Positions 51,182-60,369 of a stretch of DNA of 64,000 bases are shown here, one piece after another. A program made the position numbers and the translations under genes. Location of the stretch: positions 86,403-150,402 of the forward strand of contig DDQZ01000061.1 of NCBI GenBank assembly GCA_002343505.1. The letters run 5' to 3'. The notes beneath the pieces were generated by a model, which was not told where the DNA came from, did not search any database, and saw only the letters and a list, made by a program, of their open reading frames with translations. This stretch comes from Verrucomicrobiaceae bacterium UBA2429. GTDB taxonomy: Bacteria > Verrucomicrobiota > Verrucomicrobiia > Verrucomicrobiales > Verrucomicrobiaceae. Every line of letters begins with the position of its first letter. The stretch's first letter is position 1.

Positions 51182-53578
51182 TCAGCGGATGTGGATGAAC
51201 TCGTTGGTCATCATCCAGGCCTGGCAGAGCAGCTCCCAGGCTTTGGCTTCGCGGGCGGCGGGGTCGCTCTCGGTGGAGGCGAGCGCGGCGTCGGCGGCGG
51301 TGAGGAAGTCGCGCGCGTTTTGCAGGTCATCGGCGCGGGCGGGGCGGGCGTAGGCGAGCTGCATGGCGCGGCGGACTTTTTCCTCCAAGGACGCGCCGGT
51401 TTTCAGGCGGGAGGCGAAACCGCGGGCGCCCTGCCCGGCGAGGGGGCTGTTCATGAGCAGGAGGGCCTGGGGGGAGACGATGGTGCTGTTGCGCTGGCCG
51501 GTGGAGACGGCGGGGTCGGGGTAGTCGAACTGCTGGAAGAGATCGTAGAGGTTGTTGCGGATGACGGGCAGGTAGAGGGCGCGGCGGGTGCTGTCGTATT
51601 TGGTGGCGTCTTTGGAGGTGTGGTTGAAGACGAACTGGCGGTTGCGCAGGGGGACGGTTTTGCCGCCCATGCTCAGATCCAGCAGGCCGGCCACGGCCAG
51701 GAGGCTGTCGCGGATTTCCTCGGCCTCGAGGCGGCGCATGGGGAAGTGGGAGAGGAGGCGGTTCTCGGGGTCGGCCTCGTCCAGACGAGCGCCGCGGGCC
51801 CGGGCCTTGCCGCCCTGGCGGTAGGCGCGGCTGGTCATGATGAGGCGGTGCATGTCCTTGAGGCTCCAGCCGTTGGCGGGCAGCCATCTGGCCAGCCAGT
51901 CGAGCAGCTCGGGGTGGGTGGGGGCCTCGCCGAGCAGGCCGAAATTGTCCGGCGTGCCGGCGATGCCGCGCCCGAAGTGCCAGGTCCAGACGCGGTTGGC
52001 GATGACGCGGGCGGTGACGGGGTGCCGCGGGGAGGTGAGCCAGCGCGCGAGCTCCAGGCGGCCGCTGCTGTCCTTGGGCAGCGCCGCGCCCGGCTCGTGC
52101 GCGGCCTGCATGACCTGGATGAAGCCGCGGTCCACTTTTTTTCCGAGGGTGAGGTGGCTGCCGCGGATGTGGATGGCGAGCTGTGGCGTGAGTCTTTCGG
52201 CGTCGCGCACGCTGATGACGGTGGGCAGGTCGGGCAGGGATTTTTCAATGGCCTCCTCCTCGTCCATGAGGCGCATGACTTTGGCCTCGGCTTCGGGGCC
52301 GGGCTTCTTCTTGGCCTCGGCCTGGGCGGCGGCGACTTCTTTTTTCTTCGCGGCGAGGGCCTGCTCGGCGGACTTCACGGCGGCGAAGTCCTCGAAGTCT
52401 CCGAGCGGGGTCTCGTGCGCGAGGGAGAGCGCGCCCATGCGGTCGGAGCTGAAGGAGGTGGTGCTCTTGAAGATGGCGGCCAGGGCGTAGTAGTCGGCCT
52501 GGGTGACGGGGTCGAACTTGTGGTCGTGACAACGCACGCAGCCGAGGGTCATGCCGAGAAAGGCGCGGCCGAAGGTGTCGAGCTGCTCGTCTATGACATC
52601 CATGGCCAGCTTTTCCTTGTCCGGCTCGGCGAGCACTTTGGCGCCAAGGTTGAGGAAGGCGGTGGCGGTGGCGTGCTCGTGGCGCTCGGCCAGGGTGCGC
52701 GCGGGCAGGAGGTCGCCGGCGAGCTGCTCGGTGAGGAAGCGGTCGAAGGGCTTGTCCTCATTGAAGGCGCGCACGACGTAGTCGCGGTAACGCCAGGCTG
52801 TGCCGAGGGCGATGTTTTCATCCAGGCCGTTCGAGTCGGCGTAGCGGGCCACGTCCAGCCAGTGGCGGCCCCATTTTTCACCGTAGTGCGGGGAGGCGAG
52901 CAGGCGGTCAATGAGCTGGCGGGTGGCGCGGTCGGGATCGCTGGCGTGGGCGGCGGTGAAGGCGGCGGTCTCTTCGGGCGTGGGGGGCAGGCCGGTGAGG
53001 TCGTAGGTGGCGCGGCGCAGGAAGGTGTGGGCGTCCGCGGGCGCGGCGAAGTCGAGGCCTTTTTCGGCGAGCTTTGCGGAAAGGAAGACATCAATGGGGT
53101 GGCCGCCCTTCGGCGTCGGCACGTCGGCCACGGGCTGGAAGGCCCAATGGCGGCGGCCCTGCTCGATGTCCACCGGGCGCGGCTTCACGGCGGAGGCCAC
53201 CGGCTCGGTGCGGGGATCGGGCGCGCCGCGCGCCACCCACTCCTCGAGCACGCGCAGCTCGGCGGCGGGCAGGGGGCTCTTGGGCGGCATTTGCAGCTCG
53301 CGCTTTTGATAGCGCACGGCTTCGATGAGCAGGCTATTGCCGGGATCACCGGCGACGAGGGCGGGGCCGTTGTCGCCGCCCTGGAGGATGGCGGGCTGCG
53401 AGTCGAGCGTGAGGCCGCCCTTGCTCTTGCCGCTCTCGGCGGAGTGGCACTCGTAGCAGCGCTCGACCAGGATGGGCCGCACCTTTTTCTCAAAGAACTC
53501 CACATCCCGCTCCGACGGCTCCGCCAGCGCCGGCACGGCGGCGGCGAGGGGCAGGGCCAGGATGGGGTGAAAGCGCAT
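51182..53578 (-). CDS. planctomycete-type cytochrome protein (PSCyt1-DUF1549-DUF1553)
   Basis: A 798-residue periplasmic protein with a signal peptide (MRFHPILALPLAAAVPALAE). The cytochrome-like PSCyt1 domain near the N-terminus binds heme through CYECH (about residues 42-46). DUF1549 follows (DVFLSAKLAEKGLDF, LRRATYDLTGLPPTPEE, YADSNGLDENIALGTAWRYR), and DUF1553 forms the C-terminal third (RLELARWLTSPRHPVTARVI, NRVWTWHFGRGI, LLLMNSPLAGQGARGFASRL). These proteins are typical partners of DUF1501 proteins, but none is adjacent here. A redox role in carbohydrate use has been suggested for the family; none is proven. Confidence 0.93.
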   Translation of the reverse strand: MRFHPILALPLAAAVPALAEPSERDVEFFEKKVRPILVERCYECHSAESGKSKGGLTLDSQPAILQGGDNGPALVAGDPGNSLLIEAVRYQKRELQMPPKSPLPAAELRVLEEWVARGAPDPRTEPVASAVKPRPVDIEQGRRHWAFQPVADVPTPKGGHPIDVFLSAKLAEKGLDFAAPADAHTFLRRATYDLTGLPPTPEETAAFTAAHASDPDRATRQLIDRLLASPHYGEKWGRHWLDVARYADSNGLDENIALGTAWRYRDYVVRAFNEDKPFDRFLTEQLAGDLLPARTLAERHEHATATAFLNLGAKVLAEPDKEKLAMDVIDEQLDTFGRAFLGMTLGCVRCHDHKFDPVTQADYYALAAIFKSTTSFSSDRMGALSLAHETPLGDFEDFAAVKSAEQALAAKKKEVAAAQAEAKKKPGPEAEAKVMRLMDEEEAIEKSLPDLPTVISVRDAERLTPQLAIHIRGSHLTLGKKVDRGFIQVMQAAHEPGAALPKDSSGRLELARWLTSPRHPVTARVIANRVWTWHFGRGIAGTPDNFGLLGEAPTHPELLDWLARWLPANGWSLKDMHRLIMTSRAYRQGGKARARGARLDEADPENRLLSHFPMRRLEAEEIRDSLLAVAGLLDLSMGGKTVPLRNRQFVFNHTSKDATKYDSTRRALYLPVIRNNLYDLFQQFDYPDPAVSTGQRNSTIVSPQALLLMNSPLAGQGARGFASRLKTGASLEEKVRRAMQLAYARPARADDLQNARDFLTAADAALASTESDPAAREAKAWELLCQAWMMTNEFIHIR

Positions 53579-53626
53579 GACCCCTGCTACGAGGCGCGGG
53601 CGGGGCTTCTTGCGCGGGCGGGGTTG

Positions 53627-54679
53627 TCAGGGGCGCTTCCCGGCGGAGCGCAGCCATTCGAGGACGTGACGGCTCACCCAATGCGGGTGAGTGATCTGCA
53701 CGCCATGTCCCGCAGGCATGTCACGATGAGTGACGCGTCCTTGGGGAAAGGCGGCGAGGGCGCCGCGGTTGTCCATGATCTGGTCATGGCCGGCGGTGAG
53801 AATGAGGATCGGTGTGTTATCAGCAATGGCGGAGGTTTTTTTTCTCCACATCTCCGCAAGGACGAGTCCCACGCGCAGGGTGCGGATGGAGGGCTCGCGC
53901 AGGAGGGAGTCATCCTTTTTCAAAATGCAGGCCAGTTTTGAATTGGAGTCTTCGAGAGCAGGCGGCTCGGGGAGCGGCGCCCGGCGGTCCACAATGGCAG
54001 GAGGCCCCTTGCCGGAGGACTGGCTTCGGCCGCCGGCGAGGTAGTGGAAGTCGCAGAATGTGGGGCGTGCCGGCATGCGCGGGGAGAGCACGCTCAGAAC
54101 CGGGCCAAGGACGCGCTCCGCGAATTTCGGCGCGAGGTTTTTGCGCACCTGTGTGGCGGGCACGAGCTGGATGAGTCCGCTCACCCGCGCGTCCTGGCGC
54201 CGGACCAGGTAGGCGGTGGCCAGATTGCTGCCCCAGGAGGTGCCGAGCAGGATGAGCGGCTTTCCCGGAGCTTCGGCGACGGCTTGCTCCAGGTGGGCGG
54301 AGAGGTCGCCGAACAACTGCTCCGCGCTTTTCACGGGAGCCATATTTTGCTGACGGTTCATGCCGCTGTCCCGGCGGTCCGGGGCGATGACAGTCCAGCC
54401 GGCGTTCCGCAAATCCGCAGCCACCGGCGCGAACCATGCCGAGTGTGTTTGCAAGCCGTGCAGGCAGACGATGACACCCTGTGGACGTCCGGGTGCGCGC
54501 CACACGAGGCCGCGCAGTTTTTCATCCGGCAGGTTTCCTTTTTGAGTGACTGCGACCGACCAGGCGGATGCCCCTGAATCTTTGGCGAGAAAATGATCCG
54601 CCCCTCCAGTCCCCGGACCCATGGGAAAGACGGGAGATGCAAACCCGAAAACAAAAAGACTGGAGATAAAGCGGCGCAT
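53627..54679 (-). CDS. secreted alpha/beta hydrolase (serine aminopeptidase/lysophospholipase type)
   Basis: A 350-residue exported hydrolase with signal MRRFISSLFVFGFASPVFPM. The fold is shown by VIVCLHGLQTHSAWFAPVAA (oxyanion strand), APDRRDSGMNRQ, the nucleophile elbow LLGTSWGSNLATAY, aspartate in ILILTAGHDQIMDN and histidine in MPAGHGVQITHPHW. Catalytic residues are complete. It may act on lipids, esters or peptides. It starts 4 bp after the YiiX-like lipoprotein gene, so both probably belong to the minus-strand run that begins at 57053. Confidence 0.88.
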   Translation of the reverse strand: MRRFISSLFVFGFASPVFPMGPGTGGADHFLAKDSGASAWSVAVTQKGNLPDEKLRGLVWRAPGRPQGVIVCLHGLQTHSAWFAPVAADLRNAGWTVIAPDRRDSGMNRQQNMAPVKSAEQLFGDLSAHLEQAVAEAPGKPLILLGTSWGSNLATAYLVRRQDARVSGLIQLVPATQVRKNLAPKFAERVLGPVLSVLSPRMPARPTFCDFHYLAGGRSQSSGKGPPAIVDRRAPLPEPPALEDSNSKLACILKKDDSLLREPSIRTLRVGLVLAEMWRKKTSAIADNTPILILTAGHDQIMDNRGALAAFPQGRVTHRDMPAGHGVQITHPHWVSRHVLEWLRSAGKRP

Positions 54680-54683
54680 AAGG

Positions 54684-55328
54684 TCAGCGAATACGGCGCA
54701 GCAGCGCGCTCTCCGTCAGCTTCTGCGGCGACACCACGGGTTCGTCCCGGTGACGGAGGGCATTCTCCAGGCTGCCCCAACTGTCCGGGCGCTCAATGAG
54801 CGCGCGCGCTTCCCGGCTGGCGAGATCGAAGTCGCCGAGCTTTTGCAAAGGGCAGAGTTCCTCCTGAAAGGCGGCGCGCCAGGCTTTCCAAATGATCTCG
54901 GAGCAGTAGATGCGCTCGTCGTCCCAGGCGAAGCGCTTGTCGTAAATGCGGCCATCCAGATGGTCGGCGGCTTTGCGCAAGGCGCTGATCTGCGCCGCCG
55001 TCAGAGGGTTCACCGCGCGCCAGGCGGCATAACGTCCGCCGTTGCCGTTGGCGCGCCATTTTTCCCAGGCCACGGCTTTCGACAAACCGTTGCCATCCAC
55101 CACCACGCCCTTTCCGCTGGAGTCCTCGAAGTAGATGCCGCAATGACTCCAGTCCGAGCGCGTGAGTTTCTTGATCGCCTCCGCCTGGCCTGAGACGGGG
55201 GACGAATCCTGGAAAACGATGTCGCCGGGTTGAAGCGCCGCAGTTCCTGAAACACCGGGCTGGGTCTGGCATGAGGCCAGGAGGAGCAGCGCAGCGAAGG
55301 CGGCTGTTAAATGTGTGAGTGAGTTCAT
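54684..55328 (-). CDS. YiiX/YebB-like NlpC/P60 cysteine hydrolase lipoprotein
   Basis: A 214-residue lipoprotein with signal MNSLTHLTAAFAALLLLASC ending at the lipobox cysteine at residue 20. The permuted NlpC/P60 (YiiX-type) pattern is seen: LQPGDIVFQDS, then a catalytic histidine in SDWSHCGIYF and the catalytic cysteine later in RIYCSEIIWKAWRAA. Members of this group are predicted amidases or acyltransferases acting on peptidoglycan peptides or lipids. It follows the SH3b-lysozyme-like gene by 13 bp and is tightly linked to the alpha/beta hydrolase downstream. Confidence 0.82.
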   Translation of the reverse strand: MNSLTHLTAAFAALLLLASCQTQPGVSGTAALQPGDIVFQDSSPVSGQAEAIKKLTRSDWSHCGIYFEDSSGKGVVVDGNGLSKAVAWEKWRANGNGGRYAAWRAVNPLTAAQISALRKAADHLDGRIYDKRFAWDDERIYCSEIIWKAWRAAFQEELCPLQKLGDFDLASREARALIERPDSWGSLENALRHRDEPVVSPQKLTESALLRRIR

Positions 55329-55341
55329 GAAGACAAGCCTG

Positions 55342-56367
55342 TCACACCGGGCATAGCTGGAGGCTGTCCACCGCCTGCTGGACGCGGAGCAGCATGGTGT
55401 TGCACTCAGGGCGCACCTCAGCCTCGCGCCGGTTGACCGGCCCCCAGTGGCGCCGGCGGTTTCTCAGGCCGACGGCTGCAAATTCGGCGGCAAAAGCGGG
55501 ACACTCTTTGGAAAGCTGCTGGAAAGTCCTGCCAAGGCCGGTGCCATGGTTATGCCAGTTCTGCGGACTGCATGTCACGCCTTCCTGAAAAATTTCCAGG
55601 AAGCCCTGCGGATTTGCACGGTAGTGATTGAACACTTGGACCATTGGTTGGATCGTCGTCATGTCTGGACGAATTCGAGCATTCCAGCTTGTTTGAAAAA
55701 GCCCCGCCTCGGCTGTCTCGGCCGTGACATTGCCCGCCGTCGTGTCCCTGCCCTCGCAGTGTTTCCCGGAGCTTTCCCTCATGCCGAGGCCAACGAGAAG
55801 AACATACAAATGCCTGAGGGTGGAGGCGCCCGAAGACTCGTTGTTCATTCCCGCCTCGTGGAAAATCTGCGCGTAATGAGCCAGGGCGTCCACGTCTGCC
55901 ACTCCCGTGTTGGCTTTCGCCATTTCCATCGCGGCAGGATCGCCTGCGCTGAGCTTGCAATAGACCCTGGCAAAGGCCAGCGCCATGCCGCGAATGTAGG
56001 CCCTTGGCGCGCGTCCACGGTCCAGCCACCGATATTGCGCGATGGCCGAGGTGTCGGCGATGCGAAGAATCTCATCATAAGGCCCGCCTGGCGCGGGGGC
56101 CTGGGTTTCGGCAAGGTAACGCCGGCTCGACCATCCGCTCAAAGTCCCATGCCGGACTTTGGCCCAAAGCTCGTCAGGGGAGGTTTCAAGCCAGTCCACG
56201 ACCGTCCCGCTGGAAAGGCTGCCAGTGACAGTTGCCGTCAATGACGGAGAGCGGCGCACATTCAACGAACTTGCGGTGACGACAAGCTGCGGGAGTGAAA
56301 CCGAGGGTGTCGCCGCAGGTGCTGCGGCCTTTTTGGCCGCTGTTTTTTTGGACGCTTTCTTGGACAT
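55342..56367 (-). CDS. SH3b-domain lysozyme-like protein without a signal peptide
   Basis: A 341-residue protein. Residues 1-20 are Lys/Ala-rich (MSKKASKKTAAKKAAAPAAT). A bacterial SH3 domain occupies about 28-88 (SLNVRRSPSLTATVTGSLSS ... LSGWSSRRYL) and would bind peptidoglycan. The rest is a lysozyme-like region with a likely catalytic glutamate in LGMRESSGKHCEGRD, followed by ETAEAGLFQTSWNA. No export signal is visible, so release by lysis, a holin or a secretion machine would be needed. It follows the YkuD-like gene by 26 bp. The start at 56367 was preferred to one 10 codons earlier. Whether it is an active muramidase is inference. Confidence 0.75.
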   Translation of the reverse strand: MSKKASKKTAAKKAAAPAATPSVSLPQLVVTASSLNVRRSPSLTATVTGSLSSGTVVDWLETSPDELWAKVRHGTLSGWSSRRYLAETQAPAPGGPYDEILRIADTSAIAQYRWLDRGRAPRAYIRGMALAFARVYCKLSAGDPAAMEMAKANTGVADVDALAHYAQIFHEAGMNNESSGASTLRHLYVLLVGLGMRESSGKHCEGRDTTAGNVTAETAEAGLFQTSWNARIRPDMTTIQPMVQVFNHYRANPQGFLEIFQEGVTCSPQNWHNHGTGLGRTFQQLSKECPAFAAEFAAVGLRNRRRHWGPVNRREAEVRPECNTMLLRVQQAVDSLQLCPV

Positions 56368-56393
56368 GGTGGATGGATGTTTGTTGTTGGGAA

Positions 56394-57053
56394 TCACAGG
56401 TCCGCCTCATCGAGCAGCGTGTAGCTGAAGGTATTGCCCCAGGCGTCCCTGGCGCGGCGCGTGGTGGTCATGAAAGCGTCGAATTCGGCCACGCAGCGGA
56501 AGACCTGGCATCCTGCGGAATAGTCGGCCACGCGCACCGTGCAGTCGCTCGCTGAGGCGCGGTGGATGTTGATGCCGCCGCCTTCATACGTCTTGCTGGT
56601 GTCGGGATTCGGCACGGCGTCGAGGGTGTCGTCGCGCCAGACTTTGATGCCGCTGACATAACCGCCGGACGTTCTTTTCTGGCAGAGAGCCTGGTGGGCA
56701 AAGCCGCCGCTGCCATGCTGGCGGACCTCGTATTTGTCCTTGTAATGGCCCGGCACGAGAATGGCGGTGCCTTTGCTGTTGCCCAGCCTTTCGGCCAGGT
56801 AAGTGTAGCCAGGCAGCGTGGTGATCTGGTACTTCTGATACTGCCACTGGCCTTGATAGGGGAAAAAGGCGAACAGCACATCGTTGAAGGCGTCCACCTT
56901 GATCTTCGTTCTGCGCACACCGACCACGTTCAGGTCAAATTCTCCGCGTGCGCGCAGCGCGTATCCTTTGTTTTCCATCGCCTTGAGAACATCGGTGAAC
57001 TTGATGGATGGCGAACTCGCGTTGAACAACCCCGGCTTGAGCTTTTTGGACAT
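56394..57053 (-). CDS. YkuD-like (L,D-transpeptidase-fold) protein, phage-like type
   Basis: A 219-residue protein beginning MSKKLKPGLFNA, with no signal peptide. A motif reminiscent of YkuD enzymes is present: histidine in GGGINIHRASASDCTV and the nucleophile-like cysteine in YSAGCQVF (S-x-G-C). Upstream blocks GTAILVPGHYKDKYEVRQHG and ALCQKRTSGG match a family I recall from bacteriophages and Bacteroidetes, probably acting on cell wall peptides. It is first in the run of wall-acting genes and divergent from a sulfatase gene (187-bp gap). Both this protein and the next start MSKK and lack export signals, which fits a lysis or effector function. Confidence 0.7.
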   Translation of the reverse strand: MSKKLKPGLFNASSPSIKFTDVLKAMENKGYALRARGEFDLNVVGVRRTKIKVDAFNDVLFAFFPYQGQWQYQKYQITTLPGYTYLAERLGNSKGTAILVPGHYKDKYEVRQHGSGGFAHQALCQKRTSGGYVSGIKVWRDDTLDAVPNPDTSKTYEGGGINIHRASASDCTVRVADYSAGCQVFRCVAEFDAFMTTTRRARDAWGNTFSYTLLDEADL

Positions 57054-57240
57054 AATTTGGAAGGAATTTCGCAGCGGTTGTATTCGCCGCCGCGATCATC
57101 GTCAATCTTTGAGAGGAAGATGACTTTTTTTGCAGGCCGTGACCTGTGCCATTCGCCGCCTTGTGAAGCCGGGCCGTTTCATCTTCACCGAAAGTCCCCC
57201 CGCCGCGTTTCGTTGTGGACGGTTCCAACTCACCCGAACC

Positions 57241-58770
57241 ATGCGCCTGATCTCACGACTCTGTCTCGCCGCGCTGCTGTGCGCGGCCGTTTTCCCCGCC
57301 GCCGCGCAGGAGCGCAAGAATGTGCTCTTCATCATCTCGGACGACCTGAACAACTACCTCGGCTGCTACGGGGACCCGCGCGCGAAGACGCCGAACATTG
57401 ACAAGCTGGCCGCGCGCGGGGTGCGCTTTGAGCGCTCCTACTGCACCTTCCCCCTCTGCGGACCGAGCCGGAACTCCATGCTCACCGGCCTTTACCCGAA
57501 CAGCAACGGCATCCTCACCAACTCGCAGATCTTCCGCCAGTCCATCCCCTCCCACATCAGCCTGCCGCAGGCGTTCCGGCAGAATGGCTACTTCGCCGCG
57601 CGCATCGGCAAGCTCTATCATTACAATGTGCCCAAATCCATCGGCACGGACGGGCACGACGACCCCGGCTCCTGGGAGATGGAGATCAACCCCGCCGGGG
57701 TGGACCGCCTGGAGGAGGAGCCGGAGATTTTCACCCTCACGCCCGGCCAGTTCGGCGGCACGCTGAGCTGGTATGCCTCGCCAAAGAGCGACGCGCATCA
57801 CACGGATGGCATGATCGCCAGCGAGGCCGAGTGGGTGCTGGAGCGCTGCGCGAAAAAGAAGGACCGCCCCTTCTTCCTCGCCGTCGGCTTTTTCCGCCCG
57901 CACACGCCCTATGTGGCGCCGGAGACGCCCTATTTCGGCTGGTATCCCGAGGCGGAAATGCCCGTCCACCCCACCGTGGACCAGAACCCGCCCGAGGTGC
58001 CCGCCGCCGCGCTCGGCAGCTACAAGAAAGAGCAGGACAAGCTCACTGACGAACTGCGACGCAGGTGTGCGCAAAGCTACTATGCCAGCATCAGCTTCAT
58101 GGACGCGCAGGTGGGCCGCGTGGTGGAGGCGCTGGACAAAAACGGCCTCGCCGAGAGCACGGTCATCGTTTTCACCAGCGACCACGGCTACCACATGGGC
58201 GAACACGGGCTTTATCAAAAGATGAGCCTCTTCGAGGGCAGCGCGCGTGTGCCCCTGCTCATCGTCGCCCCCGGAGTCACGAAACCCGGCAGCGTGGCCG
58301 CCACGCCCGTGAGTCATCTCGATCTCTACCCCACGCTGGCCGAGCTGTGCGGTGTCAAGGCGCCCGCGAATCTCCAGGGCCAGAGCCTCGTGCCCATTCT
58401 CAAAGACCCGCAGGAAAAAGGCCGCGGTTGGGCCATCACCCAGGTCTCGCGCGGCGGCGGGCCGGCGCGTGCCACGGTTTCACGCGACAAAGGCTCGGAG
58501 GGACGGCGCTTCTTCGGCTACAGCCTGCGCACGCCGCGCTGGCGCTACACGGAGTGGGACGAGGGCAGGGAGGGCAGCGAGCTTTATGATCATGACGCCG
58601 ACCCCGGCGAGCTGAAAAACCTGGCCGCCGACCCCGCGCACGCCGCCACGGTGGCCGAGCTGAGTGAAAAAGTCCGCGCCGCGGCCAAGGGCACCTTTCC
58701 CGCCGAAGGCGTCACGCCTCCCGTGAATAAGGAAGGCCCGCTCTGGGCGCCGAACCTGACGGATCCTTGA
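57241..58770 (+). CDS. secreted S1-family sulfatase, iduronate-2-sulfatase-like
   Basis: A 509-residue sulfatase with a signal peptide (MRLISRLCLAALLCAAVFPA). Metal-binding aspartates are in LFIISDDLNNYLGCYGD, and the formylglycine motif is LCGPSRNSMLTG (C-G-P-S-R). FTSDHGYHMGEHGLYQKMSL carries the usual second metal site, and FEGSARVPLLI is the family's next block. The architecture is that of iduronate-2-sulfatase-like enzymes (S1_7-like), different from the two SEQG-type sulfatases upstream. The ATG at 57241 opens the signal peptide; earlier in-frame codons are unlike protein. The substrate is probably a 2-sulfated uronic acid or similar glycan. Confidence 0.93.
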   Translation: MRLISRLCLAALLCAAVFPAAAQERKNVLFIISDDLNNYLGCYGDPRAKTPNIDKLAARGVRFERSYCTFPLCGPSRNSMLTGLYPNSNGILTNSQIFRQSIPSHISLPQAFRQNGYFAARIGKLYHYNVPKSIGTDGHDDPGSWEMEINPAGVDRLEEEPEIFTLTPGQFGGTLSWYASPKSDAHHTDGMIASEAEWVLERCAKKKDRPFFLAVGFFRPHTPYVAPETPYFGWYPEAEMPVHPTVDQNPPEVPAAALGSYKKEQDKLTDELRRRCAQSYYASISFMDAQVGRVVEALDKNGLAESTVIVFTSDHGYHMGEHGLYQKMSLFEGSARVPLLIVAPGVTKPGSVAATPVSHLDLYPTLAELCGVKAPANLQGQSLVPILKDPQEKGRGWAITQVSRGGGPARATVSRDKGSEGRRFFGYSLRTPRWRYTEWDEGREGSELYDHDADPGELKNLAADPAHAATVAELSEKVRAAAKGTFPAEGVTPPVNKEGPLWAPNLTDP

Positions 58771-58777
58771 TCCCTGA

Positions 58778-60169
58778 TCACAGGCTCGTCAGCACATAGT
58801 CCCAGATTTCCACCACACACCAGGTCAGCGCCACTCCAGCGACCGCGTCCTTCCAGTCCGGACCAGACTTGAGAGATGGCGGAGAGTCTTCCCAGGAAGG
58901 CTCCTCCTCTTGACGGGAGACGTGCTGCTTCCGCGCAGGATTTGACCTGCGATTGACCGGCATGGCAGCCACCCGGGATGGCTCTGGCTGGCTTTCCTGC
59001 CTGGATTCATAAATGCAGAGGCGGTGGATGGCCGCGGCCACGGCGATCATCAAGAAGTACTCCGAGTGATATTCGCGGTTGATCATCCAGTTCGACACCG
59101 CGTAGGCGCTGACGAGGACGATGCCCGCACGCCTGCATTGCTCGCGGGTGCGGTCATGCCGGGTAAAGCGATGGGTTGCCAAAAGGCTGCGCTGGGCGGT
59201 CCAAAGGGCGGTCAGGTAAATAAACAGCCCGTAAACGCCCAGGTCCGCCCCGATCTGCACATAGCTGGAGTGGGTGGCTTTGACGAAGGTCTCACCCTCC
59301 CAAGACACCCAGGCGACGAACTGCTTCCAGCCAACACCCGTGTTGCTGGAGTCGAGAACGGTCTTCGCCATCTCCCAGGCCATGAGCCTGCCCTGCACGC
59401 CCTCATTGCTGCTGAGGCTGGACATGCCGGACATGCGTGGAAGGAAGCTCAAGGCCGAGACGCCCATCGTGGCGGCGGCGGACAGGGCGAGAATTTTTAT
59501 CCCCAGCGGCCTGCCGATGACAAAGATCAAGACCACGAGCCCGCCGGCGACGAGGAAGGACCCCTTGGAGGAGGCGTGAAACGCGCACTCGGCGGCAAGC
59601 GCGGCGCAAAGGGGAAAGATGACGAGGCGGCCCATGGCCGAGCCTTTGTAGAAATAGAGCAGGTAACTCAGCGGGATGGCCACGATGACAGTGTGCGCCA
59701 GGGAGTTGGGGTTGTTGTGCAGCCAGGTGCCGATCGAGAGGCGTCCGGCATTTCTGGCGGTCACATCCACTGCGCCGGTGAGATCCAGCCCGTAAAGACT
59801 GCCCACCGCCATCGCGGCCACGCCCAGCAGCATGAAATTCCATGCCTTCAGGTAGCCCAGCACCCTTTCCCAACTGACGAGGGACTGAACCGTCAGCGCA
59901 TAAAAGACGGCCAGCGGCATGAACCCCATGAAGGCGGCTTTGGTATCGGGCGCGTTCCAGACAACATACGCATAGTAGAGGAGGACCATCCAGTCGTGCG
60001 GCGTCCGCAGCAGGCCCGGCACGACGGGGCGGTTCCGCGTGGTGTAGAGCGCGGCGATCCAGACCACCATGAGCGGCTTGATGATGTTGAAGCCCGCCCA
60101 TCCCGCCACCCAGTCCTGGGGGCGGATGTAGTAGAGAAACAGGAAGAACAGGGCGAAGCGAAACTCCAT
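58778..60169 (-). CDS. O-antigen ligase/polymerase-like membrane protein
   Basis: A 463-residue polytopic inner-membrane protein with about ten hydrophobic helices and a hydrophilic C-terminal tail (residues about 390-445). The Wzy_C-type region is recognisable: GRLMAWEMAKTVLD, SSNTGVGWKQFVAWV and a loop ATHSSYVQIGADLGVYGLFI with the conserved histidine. Such proteins polymerise or ligate polysaccharide chains. It lies next to the MBOAT and SGNH-partner genes but in the opposite direction, suggesting a role in the same extracellular polysaccharide. The tail is basic and proline-rich, with a final hydrophobic segment near the C-terminus. Confidence 0.85.
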   Translation of the reverse strand: MEFRFALFFLFLYYIRPQDWVAGWAGFNIIKPLMVVWIAALYTTRNRPVVPGLLRTPHDWMVLLYYAYVVWNAPDTKAAFMGFMPLAVFYALTVQSLVSWERVLGYLKAWNFMLLGVAAMAVGSLYGLDLTGAVDVTARNAGRLSIGTWLHNNPNSLAHTVIVAIPLSYLLYFYKGSAMGRLVIFPLCAALAAECAFHASSKGSFLVAGGLVVLIFVIGRPLGIKILALSAAATMGVSALSFLPRMSGMSSLSSNEGVQGRLMAWEMAKTVLDSSNTGVGWKQFVAWVSWEGETFVKATHSSYVQIGADLGVYGLFIYLTALWTAQRSLLATHRFTRHDRTREQCRRAGIVLVSAYAVSNWMINREYHSEYFLMIAVAAAIHRLCIYESRQESQPEPSRVAAMPVNRRSNPARKQHVSRQEEEPSWEDSPPSLKSGPDWKDAVAGVALTWCVVEIWDYVLTSL

Positions 60170-60369
60170 GACATGCCGTACCGGGCAACTTGCGACACGG
60201 CCTGGGCCGGAGCGCTCCTCGCCCGTTGGGCGCTGGCGATAACACCTGCCGCCGCTTCCCGCAAGGAACCTTCATGCCCGGCAAAAAGACATCCGGCCGC
60301 AGGCTGCGGGCTTGATTCCACCCCGGCCAGGGTTGAAAGGACCGGCCCGGCGGCGGTCCGCCATCACGC

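Noticed and set aside
50882..53941. Long plus-strand open frame opposite the DUF1549/DUF1553 gene
   Set aside because: Gly/Ala-rich antisense frame with no motif; the minus strand has a CYECH heme site and both DUF domains.
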